From an uncultured Muribaculaceae bacterium (GTDB lineage: Bacteria > Bacteroidota > Bacteroidia > Bacteroidales > Muribaculaceae), in NCBI GenBank assembly GCA_910588245.1, contig CAJUQP010000001.1, positions 186,001 through 250,000 on the forward strand: DNA of 64,000 nucleotides, in the 5' to 3' direction. Positions 43,591 to 52,467 of this stretch are shown one piece after another. Every line of letters starts with the position of its first letter. Position 1 is the stretch's first letter. A program made the position numbers and the translations under genes. The notes under the pieces were generated by a model that had not been told where the DNA came from, did no database searches, and saw only the letters and a list, made by a program, of their open reading frames with translations.

Positions 43591-44134
43591 AATTAAGCTT
43601 TATCAATGCGAAAAGCGAGTAATTGATCATATCCATATAGTTGGCATCAATACCCTCGCTTATCAATGTCTTGCCATCATGATCTTCTATCTCCTTCGTA
43701 CGCAGGAGCTTCTGGAGTATTATATCCGTAAAGCTTGACACTCTCATATGCCTCCAGGCCTCATCGTAGTCATGATTCTTATCAAGCATCAGCGATGTGG
43801 CACGAGAGATTGACTCATCGTAAAGTTTTGAAGCCTCCTCAGGAGATATCTGACTGCCGGATCCGAGACGAAGTTGTATGAGGGCGATTGCACAGTAGTT
43901 GACGATTCCTATGAATTCCGGTTCAATACCTTCGTCGACCGCAGATTTCCCCTTCTCCTCTATCGAGCGTATCCTGCGCGCTTTTATATAGATCTGGTCT
44001 GTCAGGCTCGACGGACGCATCACACGCCACGATGTACCATAGTCATGAAGTTTCTTTACAAATATATCCTTGCATTTTGCGGTCATTTCGGAGAATTCCT
44101 TTTTTGTATCGGGAATATATGCTTTCTCTGTCAT
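43580..44134 (-). CDS. DUF1599 protein with two tandem domains
   Basis: This 184-residue protein contains two copies of the DUF1599 domain. The first has KKLHDYGTSWRVMRPSSLTD and EEKGKSAVDEGIEPEFIGIVNY; the second has DKNHDYDEAWRHMRVSSFTD and HDGKTLISEGIDANYMDMINY. The domain is linked to nucleotide-modification proteins but no activity is proven here. The frame is open to an ATG at 44203, which would add 23 residues; the ATG at 44134 gives the family start. It overlaps the BT_3928-like gene by 11 bp. Confidence 0.85.
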   Translation of the reverse strand: MTEKAYIPDTKKEFSEMTAKCKDIFVKKLHDYGTSWRVMRPSSLTDQIYIKARRIRSIEEKGKSAVDEGIEPEFIGIVNYCAIALIQLRLGSGSQISPEEASKLYDESISRATSLMLDKNHDYDEAWRHMRVSSFTDIILQKLLRTKEIEDHDGKTLISEGIDANYMDMINYSLFALIKLNYGE

Positions 44135-44217
44135 TTTTATACTATTGTTTATTGTTTTTGTCCGGTCTGCCATCCCATCCACTCTTACTTTTCTATTCAG
44201 CATCGCTTAAAGATGCG

Positions 44218-44288
44218 CAAATTTACGAATTTTTGTTGATTTTTGTCGTTAATTTATAGTCATTGCTGCACTTTTATTCTTAATTTTG
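44218..44288. promoter_or_regulatory. divergent -7 boxes between DUF1599 and aguA
   Basis: On the minus strand TAAATTTG (44225-44218) lies ahead of the DUF1599 gene; on the plus strand TAATTTTG (44281-44288) lies ahead of aguA. No exact TTTG is placed 19-21 bp upstream of either one. They mark a divergent promoter region, with a leader of about 100 nt for aguA. Confidence 0.4.
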
Positions 44289-44396
44289 CAGAACGATACG
44301 CCTTGTCTTATAACATAGAGGAAGTTTAATCTTCCAAACTATGCCCATACCACATGCACGTATTGCCTTTATAACCCGCAAACAAAAAGCTTTATA

Positions 44397-45440
44397 ATGA
44401 GAGTGTTTCTACCCGAATGGACTCCTCAGGAGGCTGTGCTCATGGCATTGCCGGCTGAAGATACAGACTGGAATTATATCCTGTCGGAAGCGCGCGATCA
44501 ATATGTCAGAATAATAAAAGCATTTACCGCCGAAAACATACGAGTGGTGCTACTTTGTCATGACGCATCCGAGGCGATGAATCTGTTTCCACAATGCTGC
44601 AAAGAGTTAATCTCCTTCGTCGAGACGCCGTATAACGACACATGGACCCGTGACTACGGGCCTATATCCGTTATCAAGGACGATAGGCTCAGGGCTTTGG
44701 ATTTCGGCTTCAATGGCTGGGGCCTTAAATTTGCTTCAGACCGCGACAACCTTGTCAATCTGAGACTTAACGAGAAATGCGTCTTTGACCAGTCAGTCTA
44801 CCGCAATGAAAGATCATTCATTCTTGAAGGAGGATCGGTGGAGACCGATGGGGAAGGCACCGTCCTGACCACCACCCGCTGTCTGTGCTCTCCCAATAGA
44901 AACGGAGGCCTCTCAAAACATGAAGCCGCTCAACACCTGTCAGACCTTCTCGGAGCAACCCATATCCTCTTTCTCGATTATGGTGCTCTTGAAGGCGATG
45001 ACACGGATTCACACATTGACACGCTTGCAAGGATGGCTCCAGGCAACACCATCCTTTTCACCGGATGCAGGAACATGGATGACCCACATTTCGAGGAACT
45101 TCTCAAAATGCGCGCTCAACTATCAATGTTCAGGAACTCTATGGGAGAACCTTTCAACCTTATTGAGCTACCGTTCCCGGATCCTGTATACAATGAAGAC
45201 GGAAGCCGACTCCCTGCCACCTACGCAAATTATCTCATAACCGATAAGGTTATCTTCATGCCTCTCTACAATCAACCGCATAACGATATGCTTGCGATGC
45301 AGACCGTGAGGATAGCCTTCCCTGACTACAAAGTTGTGGGAATAGAATGCCTCACTCTTCTGAGACAACACGGATCGCTGCATTGCGCTACGATGCAGAT
45401 CCCCAGGAATCTCTTCAATCCAGTATTATTTGACCTCTAA
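44397..45440 (+). CDS. aguA: agmatine deiminase
   Basis: AguA hydrolyses agmatine to N-carbamoylputrescine and ammonia. The 347-residue protein has the pentein-fold signatures NDTWTRDYGPISV, ILEGGSVETDGEGT, GDDTDSHIDTLARM and the catalytic cysteine segment HGSLHCATMQIPRN near the end. The following gene encodes the next enzyme and starts 13 bp after the stop. No speA (arginine decarboxylase) is in this window. Confidence 0.95.
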   Translation: MRVFLPEWTPQEAVLMALPAEDTDWNYILSEARDQYVRIIKAFTAENIRVVLLCHDASEAMNLFPQCCKELISFVETPYNDTWTRDYGPISVIKDDRLRALDFGFNGWGLKFASDRDNLVNLRLNEKCVFDQSVYRNERSFILEGGSVETDGEGTVLTTTRCLCSPNRNGGLSKHEAAQHLSDLLGATHILFLDYGALEGDDTDSHIDTLARMAPGNTILFTGCRNMDDPHFEELLKMRAQLSMFRNSMGEPFNLIELPFPDPVYNEDGSRLPATYANYLITDKVIFMPLYNQPHNDMLAMQTVRIAFPDYKVVGIECLTLLRQHGSLHCATMQIPRNLFNPVLFDL

Positions 45441-45453
45441 CCCGATAAGAAAT

Positions 45454-46335
45454 ATGAACAGGCTCAAGATAGGTATGGTTCAGCACTCTTTCAGCTCCGA
45501 CGTCGATTTCAACCGGCAACGCAACATAGCCGCTATTGAGAATCTCGCGGATGAAGGTGCGGATCTGGTTGTTTTGTCAGAATTACACGATTCACTGTAT
45601 TTCTGCCAATGTGAAGATGTCGAGAATTTCTGTTATGCTGTGGATCCGGATGAATTTGCCGGAATATATTCCGCTGTGGCGGCCGAGAATAATGTGGTCA
45701 TAGTAGCCAGCGCTTTTGAGCGCCGGGCTCCCGGCCTGTACCACAACACGGCAATGGTATTTGATTCTGACGGATCCCTTGCAGGGAAATACCGGAAAAT
45801 GCACATACCGGACGATCCCGGATTCTATGAGAAATTCTATTTCACTCCGGGCGACCTCGGGTTTGAGCCTGTAAAGACATCTCTTGGTCGTCTTGGTGTC
45901 CTGGTATGCTGGGACCAATGGTATCCGGAAGCCGCGCGTCTCATGGCAATGAAAGGCGCGGAAATGCTTATCTACCCCACAGCAATCGGATGGAATCCCG
46001 ACGACCCGCAAGATGAGAAAGACCGCCAGAGAGAAGCCTGGATCACCATTCAGCGTGCGCATGCGGTAGCCAACGGCATCCCCGTGATTAGTGTGAACCG
46101 TGTCGGGTTTGAGGAGGATCCTTCCGGCCAAACGTCTGGCATTGATTTCTGGGGCTCCAGTTTCGTGGCAGGTCCGCAGGGTGAGATCTTAATAGCCGGA
46201 TCGTCCGATAGCCCCGAAGAGATTCTGACAGAGATCGACTGCAAACGTTCGGAGAATGTGCGCCAATGGTGGCCATTTCTGCGCGACCGCAGGATAGATG
46301 CCTATGGAGGACTTACCTCAAGGTTTCTCGACTAA
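45454..46335 (+). CDS. aguB: N-carbamoylputrescine amidase
   Basis: AguB hydrolyses N-carbamoylputrescine to putrescine, CO2 and ammonia. The nitrilase catalytic triad is visible: Glu in VLSELHDSLYF, Lys in YRKMHIPDD and Cys in GVLVCWDQWYPEAARL. HIPDDPGFYEKFYFTPGD is typical of the carbamoylputrescine branch. The 293-residue start at the ATG at 45454 is chosen over a TTG extension. It forms an operon with aguA, and its product feeds the same polyamine pool as NspC. Confidence 0.95.
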   Translation: MNRLKIGMVQHSFSSDVDFNRQRNIAAIENLADEGADLVVLSELHDSLYFCQCEDVENFCYAVDPDEFAGIYSAVAAENNVVIVASAFERRAPGLYHNTAMVFDSDGSLAGKYRKMHIPDDPGFYEKFYFTPGDLGFEPVKTSLGRLGVLVCWDQWYPEAARLMAMKGAEMLIYPTAIGWNPDDPQDEKDRQREAWITIQRAHAVANGIPVISVNRVGFEEDPSGQTSGIDFWGSSFVAGPQGEILIAGSSDSPEEILTEIDCKRSENVRQWWPFLRDRRIDAYGGLTSRFLD

Positions 46336-46399
46336 GTGACTCCATGCATCGTTCTACAAAAGATTTATGCTGCCACTTCTTTAAAAAATACTGCATTTG

Positions 46400-46431
46400 A
46401 TTGTCCGGCATCAAAAAAATTTGTAACTTTG
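46400..46431 (+). promoter_or_regulatory. mreB operon promoter
   Basis: ATTG (46400-46403), 20 bp, then TAACTTTG (46424-46431) fits the Bacteroidetes consensus. Transcription would begin near 46438, leaving an unusually long leader of about 170 nt before mreB. Confidence 0.65.
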
Positions 46432-46435
46432 CACC

Positions 46436-46609
46436 ACTGCAAGGCTTATTGCGGCATAAGCCTACGCCAAGTCATGGATGTGCATCTTGCTTAGGCAAAG
46501 ACAATATCTATTGTCCTTGGCGATGGGCCTTGCCTCCTGATTTTTGAATTGCAACCGCTGACGAAGCGGTCTGCGTATTAACCCCTTTCATGGTTAACAA
46601 GACATTATA
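46436..46609 (+). ncRNA. candidate structured leader RNA of the mre operon
   Basis: About 170 nt upstream of mreB can fold into several helices. They are AGGCTTAT/ATAAGCCT (46442-46449 with 46456-46463), CGCCAAG/CTTGGCG (46465-46471 with 46516-46522) enclosing GACAAT/ATTGTC (46500-46505 with 46510-46515), GCA-ACCGCT/AGCGGT-TGC (46551-46574), and TTAACC/GGTTAA (46578-46583 with 46592-46597) just before the ATG. GCAAGGC (46439-46445) can instead pair with GCCTTGC (46527-46533), which would exclude the first helix. I do not recognise a known RNA family; a cis-acting regulator is an inference. Confidence 0.5.
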
Positions 46610-47629
46610 ATGGGAATATTCTCTTTCACACAGGAAATTGCAATGGACTTGGGCACAGCCAATTCCATCATAATACACAATGATAAAATAGTTGTCGACG
46701 AGCCTTCTGTCGTAGCGATTGAAAACAAGACCGACAAACTTCTGGCGGTGGGCACTCCGGCCCATCTGATGGAAGGGAAGGAACCTCCCGGCATTCGCAC
46801 AATCCGGCCTCTCCGCGACGGAGTGATTGCCGACTTTAATGCCGCCGAACAGATGATCCGTGGCATGGTCAAGATGGTGAGTTCGAAACGCAGGTGGTTT
46901 TCTCCATCTCTCCGCATGGTAGTATGCATTCCCTCCGGGTCAACGGAGGTTGAAGTCAGGGCCGTGCGCGATTCTTCCGAACATGCCGGCGGTCGCGATG
47001 TCTATATGATCTATGAGCCTATGGCCGCCGCGCTTGGAATCGGTCTTGATGTGGAGGCCCCTGAAGGCAACATGATTGTCGACATAGGCGGAGGAAGCAC
47101 CGAAATCGCCGTCATTTCGCTTGGCGGAATTGTCAGCAACAAAAGCATCCGCCTGGCCGGCAACGACCTTACAGCGGATATCCAGGAACATATGGGCCGC
47201 GTACATAATCTAAAAGTAGGCGCAACCATGGCAGAGCAGATCAAGATCAACGTCGGCTCCGCCCTACCGGTGCTCGACAATCCCCCTGAGCCTTTTATTG
47301 TCAGAGGACCTAACAGGATGTCAGCCCTTCCGATGGAAGTACCTGTGACATATGAGGAAATTTCACATTGCATCGACAAGTCGATTTCAAGAATGGAGGC
47401 AGCCATTCTCGCGGCGCTTGAGGAGACTCCGCCGGAACTTTACGCCGACATCGTCAAGAATGGAATTTATCTCGCTGGTGGCGGCGCATTGCTTAAAGGT
47501 CTTGCGAAACGCTTCTCCGACAAGATGCGCATCGAGTTCAAGATCGCGGAAGATCCACTGCATGCCGTAGCTATCGGCACAGGAGTGGCGCTTAAAAACA
47601 TCAACAAGTTCTCATTCCTTATCAGATAA
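46610..47629 (+). CDS. mreB: rod shape-determining protein MreB
   Basis: MreB is the bacterial actin homologue that guides the elongation machinery. The 339 residues show the actin ATPase signatures: AMDLGTANSIIIH (phosphate 1), IVDIGGGSTEIAVISLGG (phosphate 2), and AGGGALLKGLAKR (adenosine motif). The amino end MGIFSFTQ may be a short membrane-binding helix. It is first in the mreB-mreC-mreD-mrdA-rodA operon, behind the long leader. Confidence 0.97.
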   Translation: MGIFSFTQEIAMDLGTANSIIIHNDKIVVDEPSVVAIENKTDKLLAVGTPAHLMEGKEPPGIRTIRPLRDGVIADFNAAEQMIRGMVKMVSSKRRWFSPSLRMVVCIPSGSTEVEVRAVRDSSEHAGGRDVYMIYEPMAAALGIGLDVEAPEGNMIVDIGGGSTEIAVISLGGIVSNKSIRLAGNDLTADIQEHMGRVHNLKVGATMAEQIKINVGSALPVLDNPPEPFIVRGPNRMSALPMEVPVTYEEISHCIDKSISRMEAAILAALEETPPELYADIVKNGIYLAGGGALLKGLAKRFSDKMRIEFKIAEDPLHAVAIGTGVALKNINKFSFLIR

Positions 47630-47643
47630 GTCATCATGGATCT

Positions 47644-47670
47644 CTGGCCAGACAATGTTGTCCTGGCCAG
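47644..47670 (+). promoter_or_regulatory. hairpin in the mreB-mreC gap
   Basis: CTGGCCAG (47644-47651) pairs with CTGGCCAG (47663-47670), continued inward by ACAA/TTGT with one bulged C. It lies in the 70-bp gap between mreB and mreC. With no T-run after it, it more likely protects the mreB 3' end or lowers read-through into mreC than acts as a full terminator. Confidence 0.6.
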
Positions 47671-47699
47671 GGAGCCGGAAGGATATCAATTTTCCCTAA

Positions 47700-48548
47700 G
47701 TGAGAAATCTTCTGAACTTCCTTATAAAGTACGGCACATGGTTCTTATTCATTTTCTATGTGCTGTTAAGTTGTGTCCTTTTGTTCAGTCATAATTCATA
47801 TCGTGAATCGGTCTATCTCACTTCTGCCAATATCGTGACTTCGTCGATCTACGACACCATGTCGCAGATCACGGGATATTTCCATCTCAGGGGAATCAAC
47901 GAAAGCCTTCAGGCAAGCAACGCAAGGCTTGAGAACGAAGTTCTCAACCTCCGGCATCAACTTGCAGAGTCAATCTCTCTTATTCCGGACTCCAGCCGCG
48001 AGGAGCTTGTCAAAAACCGTTTCGATTATATTCCGGCAACTGTCGTGAACAACAGCGTGCGCCACCCGAGAAACTACTTCTCGATCAACAAAGGACGCCT
48101 GGACGGGATCAGACCCAGCATGGGCGTTGTCGATCAAAATGGTGTTGCGGGCATAATCAACGTTGTCGGCACGCATACGGCCAGAGCCATATCGCTTCTC
48201 AATGAGACGCAACATTTCTCGGTGAAATTAAAAGGGACAAACTATATAGGAAGCTTAAGCTGGAAAGGATCCGATCCTGCTGTAGCGTATGTCAGCGAAA
48301 TTCCGAGACACGCCAGCTTTCATACCGGCGACACTATAGTCACCAGCGGCTATTCCACCACTTTCCCCGGAGATATCCCTGTCGGAACAGTCTTGAACCG
48401 CATCAGAGGGAATGACGACAATTTCTATATTTTCAAGGTCAGGCTTTTCTCTGATTTCAAAGCCCTGAGCACCGTGCGCGTTATAAAGGATGACTTCAAA
48501 CAGGAGCTCGACTCTTTGACCACATTCGATGTCCTGACCGACAAATGA
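47700..48548 (+). CDS. mreC: rod shape-determining protein MreC
   Basis: MreC links MreB to periplasmic cell-wall enzymes, including PBP2. The 282 residues start with a single membrane helix (WFLFIFYVLLSCVLLF) and a coiled coil (LQASNARLENEVLNLRHQLAES). The beta-rich periplasmic domain follows, including NYFSINKGRLDGIRPSMGVV and GDTIVTSGYSTTFPGDIPVG. The start is a GTG. It lies within the mre operon, 21 bp before the mreD start chosen here. Confidence 0.93.
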   Translation: MRNLLNFLIKYGTWFLFIFYVLLSCVLLFSHNSYRESVYLTSANIVTSSIYDTMSQITGYFHLRGINESLQASNARLENEVLNLRHQLAESISLIPDSSREELVKNRFDYIPATVVNNSVRHPRNYFSINKGRLDGIRPSMGVVDQNGVAGIINVVGTHTARAISLLNETQHFSVKLKGTNYIGSLSWKGSDPAVAYVSEIPRHASFHTGDTIVTSGYSTTFPGDIPVGTVLNRIRGNDDNFYIFKVRLFSDFKALSTVRVIKDDFKQELDSLTTFDVLTDK

Positions 48549-48569
48549 CTATTGCATCCCACTCAACCG

Positions 48570-49079
48570 ATGAACAAGGAGACCATATATTTCACCGTGC
48601 TGTTCATCCTGATGCTTTTCGCTCAGGTGTTGATTTGCAACCATATTGCATTGTTCAATGTGGCAGTCCCTATAGTCTTCATTTATTTCATAATAAGGCT
48701 CCCTATAAATCTCGGACGAGGATGGCTCTTCACTCTCGCGTTCCTTATGGGGCTATGTGTCGACATCTGTTCCGACACTCCCGGGGTCAACGCCCTGTCG
48801 TGCACTATACTTGCCGCCTTGAAGAAGCCGGTGTATTATGCATATGTACCTAAAGATGACAAAACGGTGAATCTCATTCCCTCAATCTCATCGCTTGGTA
48901 TCGCCACATATTGCAAGTTCCTTATCACAATGACCGGATTATATTGTCTGATGGCATTCTCAATAGAGTATTTCAATTTCGCGGATCTCAGGGAAATAGC
49001 GATCATGTCGGTGTCAAGCTGCATATTGACTTTTCTGATTATGTTGGCAATTGACTGCCTAATCATTTCTAAATCGTGA
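48570..49079 (+). CDS. mreD: rod shape-determining protein MreD
   Basis: MreD is the small polytopic membrane partner of MreC. The 169 residues hold about five hydrophobic segments (for example TVLFILMLFAQVLICN, WLFTLAFLMGLCVDIC, YCKFLITMTGLYCLM, SCILTFLIMLAIDCLII). The sequence GLCVDICSDTPGVNALSCTI is MreD-like. A TTG at 48552 extends the frame by six residues; the ATG at 48570 is preferred. Its stop overlaps the GTG start of mrdA. Confidence 0.88.
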   Translation: MNKETIYFTVLFILMLFAQVLICNHIALFNVAVPIVFIYFIIRLPINLGRGWLFTLAFLMGLCVDICSDTPGVNALSCTILAALKKPVYYAYVPKDDKTVNLIPSISSLGIATYCKFLITMTGLYCLMAFSIEYFNFADLREIAIMSVSSCILTFLIMLAIDCLIISKS

Positions 49080-50923
49080 GCAAAGACTATAAGCTGGCAA
49101 AGCGCAGATATGTGGTAGGAGGCTTCATCTTCCTGATTGTCGTGATTTACATCTGCAGGCTCTTCAGTCTGCAAGTAGGTAATGACAAATATAAGGAAAA
49201 CGCCGACAGCAACGCATTTCTGAGAAGAATAATATATCCTGCAAGAGGACTGATTTATGACCGAGAGGGGCGTCTGGTGGTTTTCAACCAGCCCGCCTAC
49301 GATGTCATGCTTATTCCTAAAGATGTTGGTGATTTCGACACCATTTCGCTATGCAACACACTTCACATCTCAAAAGAGCAATTGCTGGAGAAATGGGCCG
49401 AGATGAAAAACCCGCGTAAGAACCCTGGATATTCCGCCTACACTCCTCAGAAACTTATCTCTCATCTCTCTCCTCAGGACTATGGACGTCTGCAGGAGAA
49501 ACTATATCTTTTCCCTGGATTCTTCATACAGACAAGGACTGTCAGACAATACAAATACAACGCTGCGGCAAATATCCTCGGAAATATCCGTGAAGTCTCC
49601 GCATCAGATGTGGAGAAAGACCGTTATTACCGCTCAGGCGACTACACTGGCGACCTCGGAGTTGAGAAAAGTTATGAAAAACAGTTGCGCGGGCAGAAAG
49701 GTGTGGAAATTCTGATGAAGGATGCCTATGGACGTATAAAAGGGAAATATGAGAACGGCATACATGACGTGGCACCCATCTCAGGGAAAAACCTCACCCT
49801 CTCGATCGACATGGAACTCCAGGAATATGGAGAGAGGCTAATGGCGAATAAGATCGGGGCTATCGTGGCTATAGAACCGGCTACCGGAGAGATACTCGCT
49901 CTTGTCACAGCTCCCAACTACGATCCATCACTCCTTGTTGGCAAAGACCGAGGCAAAAACTATGCAGCTCTGGTGCGGGATCCACAGAAACCTCTCTACG
50001 ACAGAGCGCTCCAGGGAGCATATCCCCCCGGATCGACCTTTAAGCCGACACAAGGCCTGATCTTTCTTCAGGAAGGGATAGTGACCACATCAACGCAATA
50101 TCCTTGCTATCACGGCTACATCAACGGCCTGCGCGTTGGATGCCACGGACATGGATCTCCTATAGCCCTCAAACCTGCTCTTCAGACTTCATGCAACGCA
50201 TATTTTTGCTGGGGATTCAAGAATATGATCGACAAGCGCGGTACAAAACCTTCCGTACAGCTCACAAAATGGAAAGACTATCTCGTGGAGATGGGCTACG
50301 GCTATCGCCTCGGTGTCGATCTGCCGTCGGAAAGCAGGGGATTTATTCCAAATGCAGATTTCTATTCCAAGTCATTCCGTGGATCAAAATGGAGCGGCAA
50401 TTCCGTGATATCTGTTGCTATTGGCCAGGGTGAGGTGCTTGCCACCCCCCTGCAGATCGCAAATCTTTGCGCCACCATCGCCAACAGAGGATATTACCAT
50501 ACTCCCCATATCGTTAAACATGTTGCCGACACTGTGATCGACAGCAAATTCAGGGAGAAACATGCTCCGCATATCAAAAAGGAATACTATGAAGTAGTGG
50601 CGGAAGGTATGCGCATGGCGGTGCTTGGAGGCACATGTCGTGGAGCCGCCCTCCCCGGAATAGAGGTTTGCGGCAAGACTGGAACAGCACAAAATCCTCA
50701 TGGTAAAGATCATTCCGCGTTCATGGGCTTCGCTCCTTATCACAATCCGAAGATTGCCATAGCGGTCTATGTGGAGAACGCCGGCTTCGGCGCCACTTAC
50801 GGTGTGCCTATCGGAAGCCTGATGATGGAGAAATATCTCACCGGGAAAGTGGAACGCACAGCTCTTGAGGAAAGAATGTTGAACGCTAACACAATTATCA
50901 GCAGTGGAGTCAAATCACATTGA
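49076..50923 (+). CDS. mrdA: penicillin-binding protein 2
   Basis: PBP2 is the class B transpeptidase of the elongasome, anchored by one N-terminal helix (VVGGFIFLIVVIYICRLF). The 615 residues carry the three active-site motifs: SxxK in PPGSTFKPT, SxN in QTSCNAYF and KTGT in VCGKTGTAQNPHG. The dimerisation domain with YPARGLIYDREGRLV precedes them. The GTG start at 49076 overlaps the mreD stop by 4 bp. The gene overlaps rodA by 20 bp. Confidence 0.96.
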   Translation: MSKDYKLAKRRYVVGGFIFLIVVIYICRLFSLQVGNDKYKENADSNAFLRRIIYPARGLIYDREGRLVVFNQPAYDVMLIPKDVGDFDTISLCNTLHISKEQLLEKWAEMKNPRKNPGYSAYTPQKLISHLSPQDYGRLQEKLYLFPGFFIQTRTVRQYKYNAAANILGNIREVSASDVEKDRYYRSGDYTGDLGVEKSYEKQLRGQKGVEILMKDAYGRIKGKYENGIHDVAPISGKNLTLSIDMELQEYGERLMANKIGAIVAIEPATGEILALVTAPNYDPSLLVGKDRGKNYAALVRDPQKPLYDRALQGAYPPGSTFKPTQGLIFLQEGIVTTSTQYPCYHGYINGLRVGCHGHGSPIALKPALQTSCNAYFCWGFKNMIDKRGTKPSVQLTKWKDYLVEMGYGYRLGVDLPSESRGFIPNADFYSKSFRGSKWSGNSVISVAIGQGEVLATPLQIANLCATIANRGYYHTPHIVKHVADTVIDSKFREKHAPHIKKEYYEVVAEGMRMAVLGGTCRGAALPGIEVCGKTGTAQNPHGKDHSAFMGFAPYHNPKIAIAVYVENAGFGATYGVPIGSLMMEKYLTGKVERTALEERMLNANTIISSGVKSH

Positions 50924-52373
50924 AGCAAACGTATCGGTGTTTCGGTCGCTCGACTGGTTCACAATAATACTTTATCTCATGCTTGTGTCGGCAGGAGCTG
51001 TAAGCATTTATGCGGCAAGCTACGATTTCGACAATGCAAGTATGTTTGATTTCCAGGAATTCTCCGGGAAGCAGTTTCTGTGGATCGGATTGTCTCTTGT
51101 GATCGGATTCGTTATCCTTTTGCTCGACTACAGGATATATGAGGCATATGCCTATCCGATATACGGCGCCGTCATACTCATACTTGTAGCCACTATATTT
51201 CTTGCTCCCGATATAAAAGGATCGAGATCATGGCTTGTGTTCGGGCCTGTGAGCCTTCAGCCCGCGGAGTTTGGCAAATTCGCCACGGCTCTTGCGCTTG
51301 CAAAGCTATTCGATTCATATAATTTCCTCCTAAACGCGAAAATAAGCAACTATTTCAGAGCTCTCATAATCATATTCCTCCCTATCTGTCTTATCCTTTT
51401 GCAGAAAGAGACAGGTAGTGCTTTGGTCTACACTTCTCTTATCTTTGTATTATATCGGGAAGGGATGAGTGGCCTTGTGCTCTTTTCTGTATTATGTGCC
51501 GTGGCTTATTTTGTAGTGGCTGTCAAATTCGTCACTCCTCTTGTCATGGGCATCCCGGCCGGCGAATTCTCGGTATTTGTGACGATAACCGTGATATACT
51601 GCGTTATGCTGATTTTCTATTGCAAAGATCTCATAATAGCGAGAAACGTGATACTCGGAATCATCGGCTCCGCGCTTATCACTTCGGTTCTTTGGTTTTG
51701 TGGAGTCCACATAAACGGCACCGCGTATTTCCTCACAGTCCTCGGGCTGTCAATGGCCTATACGCTTTTGGCCATGTTCCACCACCGCCTTGGCAAATAC
51801 CTTGTCACCGTGTGTTTCGCCGCCACCTCAATACTTTTCCTCTTCTCCGTAAACTATGTGTTTGGCAATGTGCTTGAGCCTCACCAGCAGCTCAGGATAA
51901 AGGTTGCTCTTGGAATAGAAGAAGATCTCAGGGGAGCAGGTTATAATGTCAACCAATCGAAAATAGCGATAGGATCAGGAGGCCTGACAGGCAAAGGATT
52001 CCTCAACGGGACTCAGACTAAACTCAAATATGTGCCCGAGCAGCACACAGATTTCATTTTCTGCACTATTGGAGAGGAAGAAGGGTTTGCCGGCTCCACG
52101 GCAGTCCTCGTGGTCTTCCTTGCGTTCATACTGCGTCTGATATATCTCGCGGAAAGGCAGCGTAAACCATTCGGAAGGGTATACGCTTATTGTGTGGTGT
52201 CTTTCCTGATATTCCATCTGTGTATAAATATTGGGATGGTGATAGGATTATGTCCTGTCATAGGCATACCTCTCCCCTTTTTCAGTTATGGAGGATCGGC
52301 ATTGTGGGGCTTCACAATCCTTCTCTTCATTCTCCTCAGAATCGATGCTTCCAGGAAGGAGAGGCGCGACTGA
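50904..52373 (+). CDS. rodA: peptidoglycan glycosyltransferase RodA
   Basis: RodA is the SEDS glycan polymerase that pairs with PBP2. The SEDS landmarks are present: KGSRSWLVFGPVSLQPAEFGK, the LILLQKETGSALVY segment, IGSGGLTGKGFLNGTQTKLK, the Glu/Asp-containing VPEQHTDFIF, and PLPFFSYGGSALW at the end. At 489 residues it is about 100 longer than the E. coli protein; the extra part, around residues 190-320, holds several added hydrophobic segments. The GTG start lies inside mrdA. It closes the operon. Confidence 0.94.
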   Translation: MESNHIEANVSVFRSLDWFTIILYLMLVSAGAVSIYAASYDFDNASMFDFQEFSGKQFLWIGLSLVIGFVILLLDYRIYEAYAYPIYGAVILILVATIFLAPDIKGSRSWLVFGPVSLQPAEFGKFATALALAKLFDSYNFLLNAKISNYFRALIIIFLPICLILLQKETGSALVYTSLIFVLYREGMSGLVLFSVLCAVAYFVVAVKFVTPLVMGIPAGEFSVFVTITVIYCVMLIFYCKDLIIARNVILGIIGSALITSVLWFCGVHINGTAYFLTVLGLSMAYTLLAMFHHRLGKYLVTVCFAATSILFLFSVNYVFGNVLEPHQQLRIKVALGIEEDLRGAGYNVNQSKIAIGSGGLTGKGFLNGTQTKLKYVPEQHTDFIFCTIGEEEGFAGSTAVLVVFLAFILRLIYLAERQRKPFGRVYAYCVVSFLIFHLCINIGMVIGLCPVIGIPLPFFSYGGSALWGFTILLFILLRIDASRKERRD

Positions 52374-52467
52374 TGTAATAAAATACGCCCGAATCTTGTT
52401 ATATAGATATGGACGCATACACCGGCTGCATTCCGGGACTGTGTCTTCAACTTCAATCTTTATAATT

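Noticed and set aside
46436..46609. A 6S RNA or tmRNA instead of an mreB leader
   Set aside because: No long closed hairpin pairing both ends and no tRNA-like part were found; it has a promoter and runs straight into mreB.
52288..52467. 60-codon extension of the small protein after rodA
   Set aside because: The early part lies within rodA and the Ser-rich sequence is not protein-like; an ATG at 52468 begins the conserved-looking part.
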